Shown one piece after another: positions 32,850 to 41,313 of a stretch of DNA of 64,000 nucleotides. Each line of letters starts with the position of its first letter. Within the stretch, counting starts at the first letter, position 1. Both the position numbers and the translations under genes were made by a program. The notes beneath the pieces are model-generated. The model was not told the DNA's origin. It was given only the letters and a program-made list of their open reading frames with translations, and searched no databases. The DNA comes from Marinimicrobium locisalis (lineage in GTDB: Bacteria; Pseudomonadota; Gammaproteobacteria; Pseudomonadales; Cellvibrionaceae), in NCBI RefSeq assembly GCF_039822625.1, contig NZ_JBDLLG010000002.1, positions 1 to 64,000 of the forward strand. The letters are read 5' to 3'.

Positions 32850-33995
32850 TTACACTCCCGCACTCTGGTTCGCCAGCGTCGTCCGCTCAAACCCCGCCGC
32901 CGTTTCCGCCACGGCGCCTTTGAGTTGCAGGCTAATCAGGCAGGCGGAGAGTTCACCCACATCCATTTCGCTGTGGTCGGCGAGACGGTCCAGGTCCATG
33001 GGGTCGTGGCCCAGGGCCTCTAGCACGCGCTGCTCGCCGCTGGTCAGGTCCATCTCGGCTTGGTCGGAGCCGTTGTTGAAGAGGGACTCCTGATACCCCA
33101 AGTAGCCCCCCAGCTGCTCGACAATATCCCGGGCGGTTTCCACCAGAGTGGCGCCTTCGCGAATCAGGCGGTGGCAGCCGCGGGCGAGCGGGTTGTGGAT
33201 GGAGCCGGGAATGGCGAAGACTTCGCGATTTTGTTGCAGGGCGTAGCGGGCGGTAATGAGCGAGCCGCTTTTAAGCGCCGCCTCCACCACCAGAGTGCCA
33301 CCGCTCAGACCGCTGATGATGCGGTTACGTTGGGGGAAGTTGGCTGGTTGTGGGCTGGTATTGATGGGGAATTCCGAAACCAGAGCGCCACCGTTGTCGA
33401 GAATTTGCTGAGCCAGCTTTTTGTGGCGCGCGGGGTAGAGCCGGTCAATACCGGTGCCCAGTACACCAATGGTGATGCCTTCGGATTCCAGCGCCCCGTT
33501 ATGGGCGAAGCCATCCACGCCCAGGGCCAAACCACTGGTAATCGCGAAACCCCGCCCGGCCAAAAACGCAGCGAACTGACGGGCGTTATCCCGCCCGCCC
33601 GCGGAGGGGTTGCGACTGCCCACCATGGCGATCTGGGGCATGCTCAGAGCGTGAACGGAACCGCGCACGAACAGCAGCGGCGGAGCCCGGCGGATTTCTT
33701 TGAGCAGCGGTGGGTAGTCTTTATCCTCCACGCTGATCAGGGAGACTTCCGGGTGGTCCATCAACCATTCCAGATCTTTCTGGGCGCGCTGGTAAAGGCG
33801 GCTGGTTTTGGGGGCGTGTTGGTACTCGAATAGCGCCGAGAGGGCCTCGGGATTGAGCCAGGGTTCGAGCATGTCCCGGGTTTGGCGAAAAACCGCGGAC
33901 GCGTTTCCGAACCGTTCCAGCAAGCGGGCCCGCCGGGCGGCGCCGGCACCGGGGAGGTGTTGCAGCAATAAGTGAAAATAATGGTGTTTCTCCAT
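32850..33995 (-). CDS. dprA: DNA-processing protein DprA (Smf)
   Basis: 381-residue DNA-binding protein that loads RecA on incoming single-stranded DNA during natural transformation. An N-terminal SAM-like region precedes the Rossmann-like DprA core: IAMVGSRNPSAGGRDNARQF, SGLALGVDGFAH, GTGIDRLYP, SEFPINTSPQPANFPQRNRIISGLS and VVEAALKSGSLITARYAL. A C-terminal winged-helix domain (DLDRLADHSEMDVGELSACL) completes the usual length. GAGG precedes the ATG. It follows the LysM gene in the same direction, the conserved order in many gammaproteobacteria with def-fmt-rsmB divergent. Confidence 0.95.
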   Translation of the reverse strand: MEKHHYFHLLLQHLPGAGAARRARLLERFGNASAVFRQTRDMLEPWLNPEALSALFEYQHAPKTSRLYQRAQKDLEWLMDHPEVSLISVEDKDYPPLLKEIRRAPPLLFVRGSVHALSMPQIAMVGSRNPSAGGRDNARQFAAFLAGRGFAITSGLALGVDGFAHNGALESEGITIGVLGTGIDRLYPARHKKLAQQILDNGGALVSEFPINTSPQPANFPQRNRIISGLSGGTLVVEAALKSGSLITARYALQQNREVFAIPGSIHNPLARGCHRLIREGATLVETARDIVEQLGGYLGYQESLFNNGSDQAEMDLTSGEQRVLEALGHDPMDLDRLADHSEMDVGELSACLISLQLKGAVAETAAGFERTTLANQSAGV

Positions 33996-34101
33996 AAACG
34001 CCTCGTTGTTCGTCCTTAATGACGGTAAAACATAATTCGTTACAAAGTGAACTCAGGTTTCGGGTGTGTCTTCACCCAATGGCCATCCCATCGATGACCA
34101 T

Positions 34102-34139
34102 CCGTTTTGGCGGATCGGCAGCACCGACCGCCAAAACGG
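34102..34139. repeat. Strong hairpin between the LysM gene and dprA
   Basis: CCGTTTTGGCGG (34102-34113) and CCGCCAAAACGG (34128-34139) pair perfectly over 12 bases. Inner TCGG and CCGA extend the stem to 16 pairs with one bulged A, leaving a five-base loop. It lies 11 bases after the LysM stop. No external T-run exists, though A/T tracts lie within the arms. It may be an atypical terminator, a processing site or a repeat. Confidence 0.6.
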
Positions 34140-34150
34140 GACGCAGTTTA

Positions 34151-35185
34151 TCAGGGATTGAGCAGCTTGTCGTTTACCGCCAGCGGCCGCTCGGCTTCCA
34201 GCACCAGCGCCAGACTCATTTTCTCGAAGGTTCGAAAGACCATAACCAAGCCCGCCCGCTCGTCCGGCAGGGTGACGCTTTCACCGGTGACCGGGTCGCG
34301 GGTGGTTTCGCCGCGCTTGTACACCGCCAGCACATTGCCCACCAGCAAACCTTCGCGCTCACCGTTGTTGACCATGACCACATCCAGCTTGCCCACCTGG
34401 CTGACACCGCCTTCCACCGCCATGATCAACGCCTCAATCTCGTTATCCGGGGCGCTGGGGTAGAAGTTGGGCTCGATGGTGCGCTCTTCGCTGGGCAGAA
34501 GACGATCGCCCATGCGCAGCTCTTCGCGCGAGCGCATTACCTGAACCTTGGTAATGTCACCTTCGACAGTGCCGGTGTTAACGGTGCCGATGTTCATGGC
34601 GTGGGTGCCGAGGTACTCCTCGGTAATGGGGTCTATATAGGCTTCTTCACGACGATAGACGCCGTAGTTAGCCACGTCCCGGTCGATGTCGCCGCGGGCG
34701 TACGCATAATCGCCTTCGGCCACGATCAGGCGCTTCTCCGGACCGGCGAGCATGTAGGGGGCCGCTTTCAGCTGCTCATCGGTCACGATGCGGCTGCGGG
34801 ACAGGAAGGCGTTGACACGGTCCAAGGGAATAGTGCTGATAGCTTCATCTTTGGGCAACACGCGCACACTGGGGCTGAGCTTGGTGGTCCCCGGCGCGAG
34901 TTTGACCGGCCGCTCCGAGGTCAGGCGGGGTTTGCCGTCGACGTAGACCAGGTAGATCACATCCCCGGGGTAAATCAGGTGGGGGTTTTCAACCTGCTGG
35001 TTAACATGCCAGATTTCGGGCCATAGCCAGGGGCTCTTGAGGAAGGTGTTGGAGATATCCCAAAGGGTATCGCCTTTTTCCACGATGTATTCATCCGGGT
35101 GGTCGCTCCGGAACGCGGCTTCGTCCGCCCAGCTCCACACGGCGAGCAGCGGGGCCAGGAGTAGCCCCAGCATCAACTTTTTCAT
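34151..35185 (-). CDS. LysM domain exported protein
   Basis: 344-residue exported protein. The signal peptide MKKLMLGLLLAPLLAVWSWA is followed by a single LysM domain (about 32-80: YIVEKGDTLWDISNTF, WHVNQQVENPHLIYPGDVI) and a ~250-residue beta-rich C-terminal region with no named fold. This is the conserved LysM protein found upstream of dprA and divergent from def in Pseudomonas and relatives. It probably binds peptidoglycan in the periplasm and may act in cell-wall remodelling (inference). I start at the ATG at 35185, which removes a 20-residue extension incompatible with a signal peptide. Confidence 0.9.
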   Translation of the reverse strand: MKKLMLGLLLAPLLAVWSWADEAAFRSDHPDEYIVEKGDTLWDISNTFLKSPWLWPEIWHVNQQVENPHLIYPGDVIYLVYVDGKPRLTSERPVKLAPGTTKLSPSVRVLPKDEAISTIPLDRVNAFLSRSRIVTDEQLKAAPYMLAGPEKRLIVAEGDYAYARGDIDRDVANYGVYRREEAYIDPITEEYLGTHAMNIGTVNTGTVEGDITKVQVMRSREELRMGDRLLPSEERTIEPNFYPSAPDNEIEALIMAVEGGVSQVGKLDVVMVNNGEREGLLVGNVLAVYKRGETTRDPVTGESVTLPDERAGLVMVFRTFEKMSLALVLEAERPLAVNDKLLNP

Positions 35186-35493
35186 AGAAACCGATCCTGT
35201 ATTGTTAGGCCCGGAGGTGCGAGAGACCCGTTTACCGCAATGCAATGTCTGTCACAAAGCGGCCATTGAATTAGGGTAAACAGGCCTCAACCGGTTATAA
35301 TCCTGTCACAGTGCTAACAGCGAGCGCGCTTGGTATTTCCAACGGCCCCTTCCAAAGGCCTGAAAAGCCCCAAGAATGGCCCCCAAGGGATTGGAAATAG
35401 AGCGCCGAACCCCAAGCATAGCAAGTAAACGCTGTGCGATCATCATGTTAGCAGCGGTTTTTCTTCTTTTACTAGAGGTTTGTCACAAAGATT
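35186..35493. promoter_or_regulatory. Divergent promoter region between the LysM gene and def
   Basis: This 308-base gap must carry promoters for both flanking genes. A TATAAT hexamer at 35296-35301 on the + strand is the only strong -10-like element seen. A convincing -35 at 16-18 bases was not found, so the assignment to def is tentative. Nothing else recognisable. Confidence 0.35.
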
Positions 35494-36003
35494 ATGGCGA
35501 AACTCGAGATTCTGGAATTCCCCGATCCACGCCTCAGGACTGTCGCCAAGCCTGTCGCCGAGGTCAACAGCCGGATTCGCCAGCTCGTGGACGATATGTT
35601 CGAAACCATGTACGCGGCGCCCGGCGTGGGCCTGGCGGCCACCCAGGTGAATGTGCACGAGCGAATTGTGGTGATTGACGTCAGCGACGACCAGAGCCAG
35701 CCGATGGTGTTCATTAATCCGCAGGTTACCGTGCTGGACGAGGAAACCCTGCTCCCTTACGACGAAGGGTGCCTGTCCGTGCCCGGCTTTTACGAAACGG
35801 TGGAGCGGCCCGAGAAAGTACGCGTCGAGGCGCTCGGGCGGGATGGCGAACCCTTCACCCTGGAGCCCGACGGGCTGCTGGCGGTGTGCATCCAGCACGA
35901 GCTGGACCACCTGAATGGGAAGCTGTTCGTGGATTACATCTCCCCGATGAAGCGCTCACGCATTCGCAAGAAGCTGGAAAAACAACACCGACTGCAGGCC
36001 TGA
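35494..36003 (+). CDS. def: Peptide deformylase
   Basis: 169-residue metalloenzyme removing the formyl group from nascent N-terminal methionine. All three active-site motifs are intact: GVGLAATQ, EGCLSVP (metal-binding Cys) and HELDH (two His ligands and catalytic Glu). Length and motifs fit the type 1 bacterial enzyme. It leads the def-fmt-rsmB operon; fmt starts 28 bases after its stop. AGAGG lies unusually far (about 15 bases) before the ATG, and a nearer AAAG may serve instead. Confidence 0.97.
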   Translation: MAKLEILEFPDPRLRTVAKPVAEVNSRIRQLVDDMFETMYAAPGVGLAATQVNVHERIVVIDVSDDQSQPMVFINPQVTVLDEETLLPYDEGCLSVPGFYETVERPEKVRVEALGRDGEPFTLEPDGLLAVCIQHELDHLNGKLFVDYISPMKRSRIRKKLEKQHRLQA

Positions 36004-36031
36004 ACCCGGCCCGCCCATACAGACGGACACC

Positions 36032-37018
36032 ATGTCGCATCCCGATTCCCCCAAGCGCCTGCGAATTGTTTTCGCGGGCACGCCCGATTTTGCCGCCCAT
36101 CACCTGAAGGCTCTGCTAGCCGGTGACCATCAGTTAGTGGGTGTTTACACACAGCCCGATCGGCCCGCCGGGCGGGGTAAGAAGCTTCAGGCCAGCCCAG
36201 TCAAGCGGTTGGCCCTGGAGGCGGACCTGCCCGTGTATCAGCCCGGCAGCCTCAAATCCGAAGAGGCCAGGGCCGAGTTGGCGGCGCTGGAGGCGGACCT
36301 GATGGTCGTGGTGGCCTACGGTCTGCTATTACCCAAGGCGATTTTGGACACCCCGCGGCTGGGCTGCATCAACGTTCATGCCTCGCTGCTGCCGCGCTGG
36401 CGCGGCGCGGCTCCGATTCAACGAGCCATTGAAGCCGGTGACACCGAATCCGGCGTGACCATCATGCAAATGGACGTGGGCCTCGATACTGGGGACATGT
36501 TGGTGAAGGCCCGTTGCCCGATTACGCCCTCTGACACCGCGGGGGACTTACATGACCGCTTAGTCGACCTGGGCGGCCCCGCCCTATTGGAGGCAGTGAA
36601 CCAACTCGCCTCGGGCACTGCCCAGCCTGAGCCCCAGGACGACAACCAGAGCAATTACGCCCCCAAAATCACCAAAGCCGAAGCGGCGCTGGATTGGCGC
36701 CGTCCCGCCCCTGAACTTGAGAGACAGGTACGGGCCTTTACCCCCTTTCCCATTTGCCATACTCGGCTCAATGATCAAAAAGACCCTACCCGGGTCTGGC
36801 AGACGAGTGTCCTGCCCCAACGCGGCCAGCATGACCCCGGCGAAGTGGCAGAGGTCACCCGGAACGCCGTCGTGGTAGCCTGCGGCGAAGGGGCTCTGGC
36901 CCTGGAGAAACTACAGTTACCCGGTAAAAAGGCAATGCCCGTGGCCGACCTGCTCAGAGGCCGCGCTGACCTGTTTCAGGTCGGCGACCGCTTCGCCCTA
37001 CCGGAGCCCCCCGCATGA
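36032..37018 (+). CDS. fmt: Methionyl-tRNA formyltransferase
   Basis: 328-residue enzyme that formylates initiator Met-tRNA using 10-formyl-tetrahydrofolate. The N-terminal Rossmann domain has RIVFAGTPDFAAHHL. The catalytic region has NVHASLLPRWRGAAPIQRAI and the conserved DTGDM, and a C-terminal OB-fold tRNA-binding domain ends the protein. It overlaps rsmB by four bases (ATGA), indicating translational coupling, and works directly upstream of peptide deformylase in the same metabolic cycle. Confidence 0.97.
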   Translation: MSHPDSPKRLRIVFAGTPDFAAHHLKALLAGDHQLVGVYTQPDRPAGRGKKLQASPVKRLALEADLPVYQPGSLKSEEARAELAALEADLMVVVAYGLLLPKAILDTPRLGCINVHASLLPRWRGAAPIQRAIEAGDTESGVTIMQMDVGLDTGDMLVKARCPITPSDTAGDLHDRLVDLGGPALLEAVNQLASGTAQPEPQDDNQSNYAPKITKAEAALDWRRPAPELERQVRAFTPFPICHTRLNDQKDPTRVWQTSVLPQRGQHDPGEVAEVTRNAVVVACGEGALALEKLQLPGKKAMPVADLLRGRADLFQVGDRFALPEPPA

Positions 37019-38331
37019 AAGTCCGTACCGCCGCCGCCAAGCTATTGGCGGACTTACTCCGCGAGCGCGGCTCCCTCGCCAGCCTGCTGCCCGACTATCA
37101 ACAACGAGTCCCCGAGCGGGACGGTCCCCTGCTGCAGGAGCTGACCTACGGTACTTGCCGCTGGTACCCGCGCCTGAGCGTCTACCTCGGCGTGCTGCTG
37201 GATAAACCCCTTAAGCCTAAGGACAGCGACGTTCAGGCGCTACTGTTACTCGGCCTCTACCAATTGCTGTTCACCCGCATTCCCGACCATGCCGCCATTG
37301 GCGCCACGGTCGAAGCCACCCGGGAGCTCAAAAAGCCCTGGGCCAAAGGCTTGATCAACGGCGTCCTGCGTCGCTTTCAGCGAGAGCGGGACGCCCTTGA
37401 TGCTGAACTGACAGACGATTCCGGGTATGCGAGCGCTCACCCCGGCTGGCTCCTGAAGCGCCTTAAAAAGCATTGGCCCGACCAACAAGCGGCGGTTGTC
37501 GAGGCCAATAACGCCCACCCGCCCCTGACGCTGCGGGTGAATCCGGCCCACCAGCCCCGGGACCCCTACTTGGCGACCCTGAGCGAGCGGGACATTGTCG
37601 CGCGCGCCACCCCGTTCAGCCCCGTCGGTATTACCATTGAAACCCCGTGCGACGTCACAACGCTGCCCCTGTTTGAAGAAGGCGGCGTGAGCGTCCAGGA
37701 TGAAGCCGCCCAACTGAGCGCCGGGCTCTTGCAACTGGCACCGGGGCAGCGGGTGCTGGACGCCTGCGCCGCCCCCGGCGGGAAAACCGGCCACATTCTG
37801 GAAACCGAGCCCGGCCTAAAGCAGCTGGTCGCCCTGGATAGCGAGGCACGCCGTTTGGAACGGGTTCGGGAGAACCTCGCGCGCCTGGGGCTGTCCGCCG
37901 AGGTGGTCTGCGGCGACGGCACCCGCCCCGAAGATTGGTGGGATGGGGAGCCCTTCGACCGAATTCTGCTCGATGCGCCCTGCTCGGCCACCGGCATCCT
38001 TCGCCGCCAGCCGGATATCAAGCTGCTTCGCTCGGCGGCCGACATCCAGCGACTGAGCGCGCTACAGGGCCGGCTGCTGGACGCGCTTTGGTCGGTACTC
38101 GCCCCCGGCGGCGTATTGGTGTACGCCACCTGCTCGATTCTGCCCGAGGAGAATACCCAGGTGGTAGAGGCGTTCCTGCAAAGAGAAGAAAGCGCCCAAT
38201 GCGATAGCCTCGATGCGGATTGGGGCCTCCCTCAACCGCGCGGACGGCAACTTCTGCCACAGCTGGGTGGGCACGACGGCTTTTACTACGCTCGACTGCG
38301 CAAGAGCGGGAAGAAAAATACCGATAATTAA
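37015..38331 (+). CDS. rsmB: 16S rRNA (cytosine-967-C5)-methyltransferase RsmB
   Basis: 438-residue SAM-dependent RNA m5C methyltransferase. An NusB-like N-terminal domain (1-~135, with the TYGTCRWYPRL motif) leads to the Rossmann methyltransferase core. The core has VLDACAAPGGKTGHI (SAM site), DAPCSATGILRRQPDIK (motif IV with PC) and VYATCSILPEENTQVV (motif VI with the catalytic TC cysteine). It starts inside the fmt stop codon. TrkA follows after 45 bases, the common def-fmt-rsmB-trkA order. Confidence 0.97.
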   Translation: MKVRTAAAKLLADLLRERGSLASLLPDYQQRVPERDGPLLQELTYGTCRWYPRLSVYLGVLLDKPLKPKDSDVQALLLLGLYQLLFTRIPDHAAIGATVEATRELKKPWAKGLINGVLRRFQRERDALDAELTDDSGYASAHPGWLLKRLKKHWPDQQAAVVEANNAHPPLTLRVNPAHQPRDPYLATLSERDIVARATPFSPVGITIETPCDVTTLPLFEEGGVSVQDEAAQLSAGLLQLAPGQRVLDACAAPGGKTGHILETEPGLKQLVALDSEARRLERVRENLARLGLSAEVVCGDGTRPEDWWDGEPFDRILLDAPCSATGILRRQPDIKLLRSAADIQRLSALQGRLLDALWSVLAPGGVLVYATCSILPEENTQVVEAFLQREESAQCDSLDADWGLPQPRGRQLLPQLGGHDGFYYARLRKSGKKNTDN

Positions 38332-38376
38332 GGCAGAATAGCGCCTTCCAGTCGCACAGCCTGAAATAGCGAGCCT

Positions 38377-39765
38377 ATGAAAATCATTATTCTCGGCGCC
38401 GGACAAGTGGGCGGCAGCCTGGCGGAACATTTGGCCAGCGAAGCCAACGACATCACTGTGATCGACACCGATGAAGTCCGCCTGCGCGAGCTGCGCGACC
38501 GAATCGACATTGGCGTGGTCACCGGCGAAGGCTCTCACCCGGATATATTGGTGCAGGCCGGCATTGAAGATGCGGACTTGCTGGTGGCGGTGACCAGCAA
38601 CGATGAAATCAACATGGTGGCCTGCCAAATCGCCCACAGCCTGTTTCGAACCCCCACCAAAATCGCCCGCGTGCGCTCGAACGCTTACCTGACCTACGAC
38701 AAACTGTTCTCCGACAGCGTCATTCCCATCGACGTGCTGATCAGCCCGGAGCAGTTGGTTTCCGACTATGTTTACCGCCTGATTGAACAACCCGGCGCGC
38801 TCCAGGTTCTGGACTTTGCCCAGGGCAAGGCGCAATTGGTCGCGGTGAAGGCCTATCACGGCGGCCCGCTGGTCGGTCAGGAGCTGCGCTTTCTGCGCCA
38901 GCACATGCCCAATGTGGACACTCGCGTGGCGGCGATCTACCGGCGCAATCGGGCCATTATGCCCCACGGCTCCACGGTGATCGAAGCCGATGACGAAGTC
39001 TTTTTCATCGCCGCCAAGAACGACATTCGCGCGGTCATGAGCGAGTTGCGTCGGCTGGAAACGGCCTACAAGCGCATTATTATCGCCGGCGGCGGGAATA
39101 TCGGTCTACGTCTGGCCAAGAAGCTGGAAGGCAAGTACAACGTGCGCGTGCTCGAACACAACAAGCGCCGTTGCGGGCAACTGTCCGAGCAGCTGGAACG
39201 CAGCATCGTGCTACAGGGCAACGCCTCGGACCAGGACCTGCTGCTGGAGGAGAACATTGAGGACACCGACGTCTTCCTGGCCCTGACCAATGATGATGAG
39301 GCCAACATTATGTCCTCAATGCTCGCCAAGCGGCTGGGCGCGCGGAAGGTGATGGCGCTGATCAACAACCCCGCCTACGTGGACTTGGTTCAGGGCGGTG
39401 AAATCGACATTGCCATTTCTCCCCAGACCACAACCATCGGCAGCCTGCTCACTCATGTGCGCCGGGGCGATATGGTCAACGTTCACTCACTGCGCCGCGG
39501 CGCCGCCGAGGCCATCGAACTGATCGCCCACGGCGACCAAAGCTCCTCCAAAGTCGTGGGGCGCGCGCTGGAGGATATTGACCTGCCCGAGGGGGCCAAC
39601 ATCGGGGCCATCGTGCGGGAAAAAGAGGATGACACCAGTGAAGTCTTGATCGCCCACGACCATTTGGTGGTCGAGCCGGAAGACCACGTCATTGTTTTCC
39701 TGCTTAAGAAAGAGCACATTCGCGACTTGGAAAAGCTTTTCCAGGTGGGCTTCACCTTCTTCTGA
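38377..39765 (+). CDS. trkA: Trk system potassium uptake regulatory subunit TrkA
   Basis: 462-residue cytoplasmic NAD(H)-binding subunit of the Trk K+ uptake system. Two RCK-N Rossmann units are visible (IIILGAGQVGGSLAEHL at the N terminus and RIIIAGGGNIGLRLAKKL about residue 233), each followed by an RCK-C domain. It gates the TrkH channel in response to nucleotide binding. TrkH follows 13 bases downstream, so both subunits are made from one transcript. Confidence 0.97.
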   Translation: MKIIILGAGQVGGSLAEHLASEANDITVIDTDEVRLRELRDRIDIGVVTGEGSHPDILVQAGIEDADLLVAVTSNDEINMVACQIAHSLFRTPTKIARVRSNAYLTYDKLFSDSVIPIDVLISPEQLVSDYVYRLIEQPGALQVLDFAQGKAQLVAVKAYHGGPLVGQELRFLRQHMPNVDTRVAAIYRRNRAIMPHGSTVIEADDEVFFIAAKNDIRAVMSELRRLETAYKRIIIAGGGNIGLRLAKKLEGKYNVRVLEHNKRRCGQLSEQLERSIVLQGNASDQDLLLEENIEDTDVFLALTNDDEANIMSSMLAKRLGARKVMALINNPAYVDLVQGGEIDIAISPQTTTIGSLLTHVRRGDMVNVHSLRRGAAEAIELIAHGDQSSSKVVGRALEDIDLPEGANIGAIVREKEDDTSEVLIAHDHLVVEPEDHVIVFLLKKEHIRDLEKLFQVGFTFF

Positions 39766-39778
39766 TTCCGGAACGCTT

Positions 39779-41224
39779 ATGCAGTTTGGCACCATTGCAA
39801 GGGTACTGGGCGTATTGCTGATGCTGTTCAGCCTGACGCTATTGGTGCCCATCAGCGTCTCACTCTGGTTTCACGACCAAAATTACCTCACGTTCCTGAT
39901 CGGCTTTATTCTGACCTTCGGCGCGGGGGTGGGTATCTGGTTTCCGGTGCGCGGACGCCGGCACGATTTGCGCACGCGGGACGGCTTTCTGATTACCGCC
40001 CTGTTCTGGTTTGTGCTGGGGCTGTTCGGTGCCCTGCCCCTGTACTTCTCCATGGGGCTGAACCTGTCGGTGACCGATGCGATTTTTGAATCTCTTTCCG
40101 GGCTCACCACCACCGGGGCCACGGTCATTAGCGGGCTGGATCAGCTGCCCCCCTCCATTCTGTACTACCGACACCAGCTGCAGTGGTTGGGCGGCATCGG
40201 GATTATTGTGATTGCGGTGGCCATTTTGCCCTTGCTGGGCGTCGGCGGTATGCAGCTCTACCGCGCCGAAGCGCCGGGGCCGGTAAAAGACAACAAACTC
40301 ACGCCGCGAATTACCGAAACCGCAAAAGCCCTGTTCCTGTTGTACGTTATGTTCACCATTACCTGCTTTGTGGCTTATAAGCTCGCGGGAATGAACTGGT
40401 TTGAAGCACTCGGGCACAGCTTTTCCACGGTCGCCAACGGGGGGTTTTCCAGTCACGACCAGAGCCTCCGCTATTATGACAGCTCCGCCATTTTGCTGAT
40501 CTGTACCGTCTTCATGTTGATTGCCGGCGCCAACTTCGCCCTGCATTTTGTCGCCTGGCAGGAGAAAAGTCTGCGCCACTATTTGGCGGATGCGGAGTTC
40601 CGTTTTTATTCGGGCTGGATCATCGTCGGCACCCTCATTACCGTCAGTGTGCTCTACTTTACCCATGAGTACGGCGCTCTCGATAGCGTCGTGCTGGGTT
40701 TCTACAACTTGGCCTCCACACTGACCACGGCCGGTTTCGCCTCGGACTTCAACTACTGGCCCTCCTTCCTGCCCTATATGTTGTTTATTTTGGCCTTTCT
40801 GGGCGGGTGCGCCAGTTCCACGGGCGGCGGGATGAAAATGATACGGGTGCTGCTGCTGTACAAGCAGGGCGTACGGGAGATCAACCGACTGATTCACCCC
40901 AATGCCATTATCCCGGTAAAGGTGGGTAAGATTACGGTTCCGAACCGGGTGATTGAAGCCGTGTGGGGCTTTTTTGCCATGTACGTGGTGATGTATATCG
41001 CCATGTTCCTGCTGCTGCTAATGACCGGGCTCGATTTGGAAACCTCCTTCTCCGCCGTGGGCGCCTGCATTACCAACTTGGGGCCGGGCATGGGGGATGT
41101 GGCGGGGAATTACGGTTCCATCAGCAACCCGGCCAAGTGGATTCTGACGTTTGCCATGCTGCTGGGGCGTCTTGAAGTGTTTACCTTGCTGGTGTTGTTC
41201 AGCCCCATGTTCTGGCGACGTTAA
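39779..41224 (+). CDS. trkH: Trk system potassium uptake channel TrkH
   Basis: 481-residue inner-membrane K+ channel of the SKT family with four pore-like repeats. Selectivity-filter-like turns are visible as SGLTTTGATVI, STVANGGFSS, ASTLTTAGFAS and ITNLGPGMG. HQLQWLGGIGIIV and GCASSTGGGMKMIR are family landmarks. I use the ATG at 39779 with a GGA motif upstream; the longer ORF from 39692 would overlap trkA in another frame. It pairs with TrkA, encoded immediately before. Confidence 0.96.
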   Translation: MQFGTIARVLGVLLMLFSLTLLVPISVSLWFHDQNYLTFLIGFILTFGAGVGIWFPVRGRRHDLRTRDGFLITALFWFVLGLFGALPLYFSMGLNLSVTDAIFESLSGLTTTGATVISGLDQLPPSILYYRHQLQWLGGIGIIVIAVAILPLLGVGGMQLYRAEAPGPVKDNKLTPRITETAKALFLLYVMFTITCFVAYKLAGMNWFEALGHSFSTVANGGFSSHDQSLRYYDSSAILLICTVFMLIAGANFALHFVAWQEKSLRHYLADAEFRFYSGWIIVGTLITVSVLYFTHEYGALDSVVLGFYNLASTLTTAGFASDFNYWPSFLPYMLFILAFLGGCASSTGGGMKMIRVLLLYKQGVREINRLIHPNAIIPVKVGKITVPNRVIEAVWGFFAMYVVMYIAMFLLLLMTGLDLETSFSAVGACITNLGPGMGDVAGNYGSISNPAKWILTFAMLLGRLEVFTLLVLFSPMFWRR

Positions 41225-41242
41225 GAAACCAATGATGGGGTG

Positions 41243-41277
41243 ACGCTTCACGGGCCGTCGAACCGCCCGTGAAGCGT
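41243..41277. terminator. Bidirectional hairpin between trkH and the M16 peptidase gene
   Basis: Thirteen-base arms (ACGCTTCACGGGC 41243-41255 with GCCCGTGAAGCGT 41265-41277) lie in the convergent gap between trkH and the peptidase gene. The T-run is poor (TATT), so termination efficiency is uncertain. Confidence 0.6.
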
Positions 41278-41313
41278 TATTGAGCGACGCGAGTAGCCCG
41301 TCAAGCACGGGTG

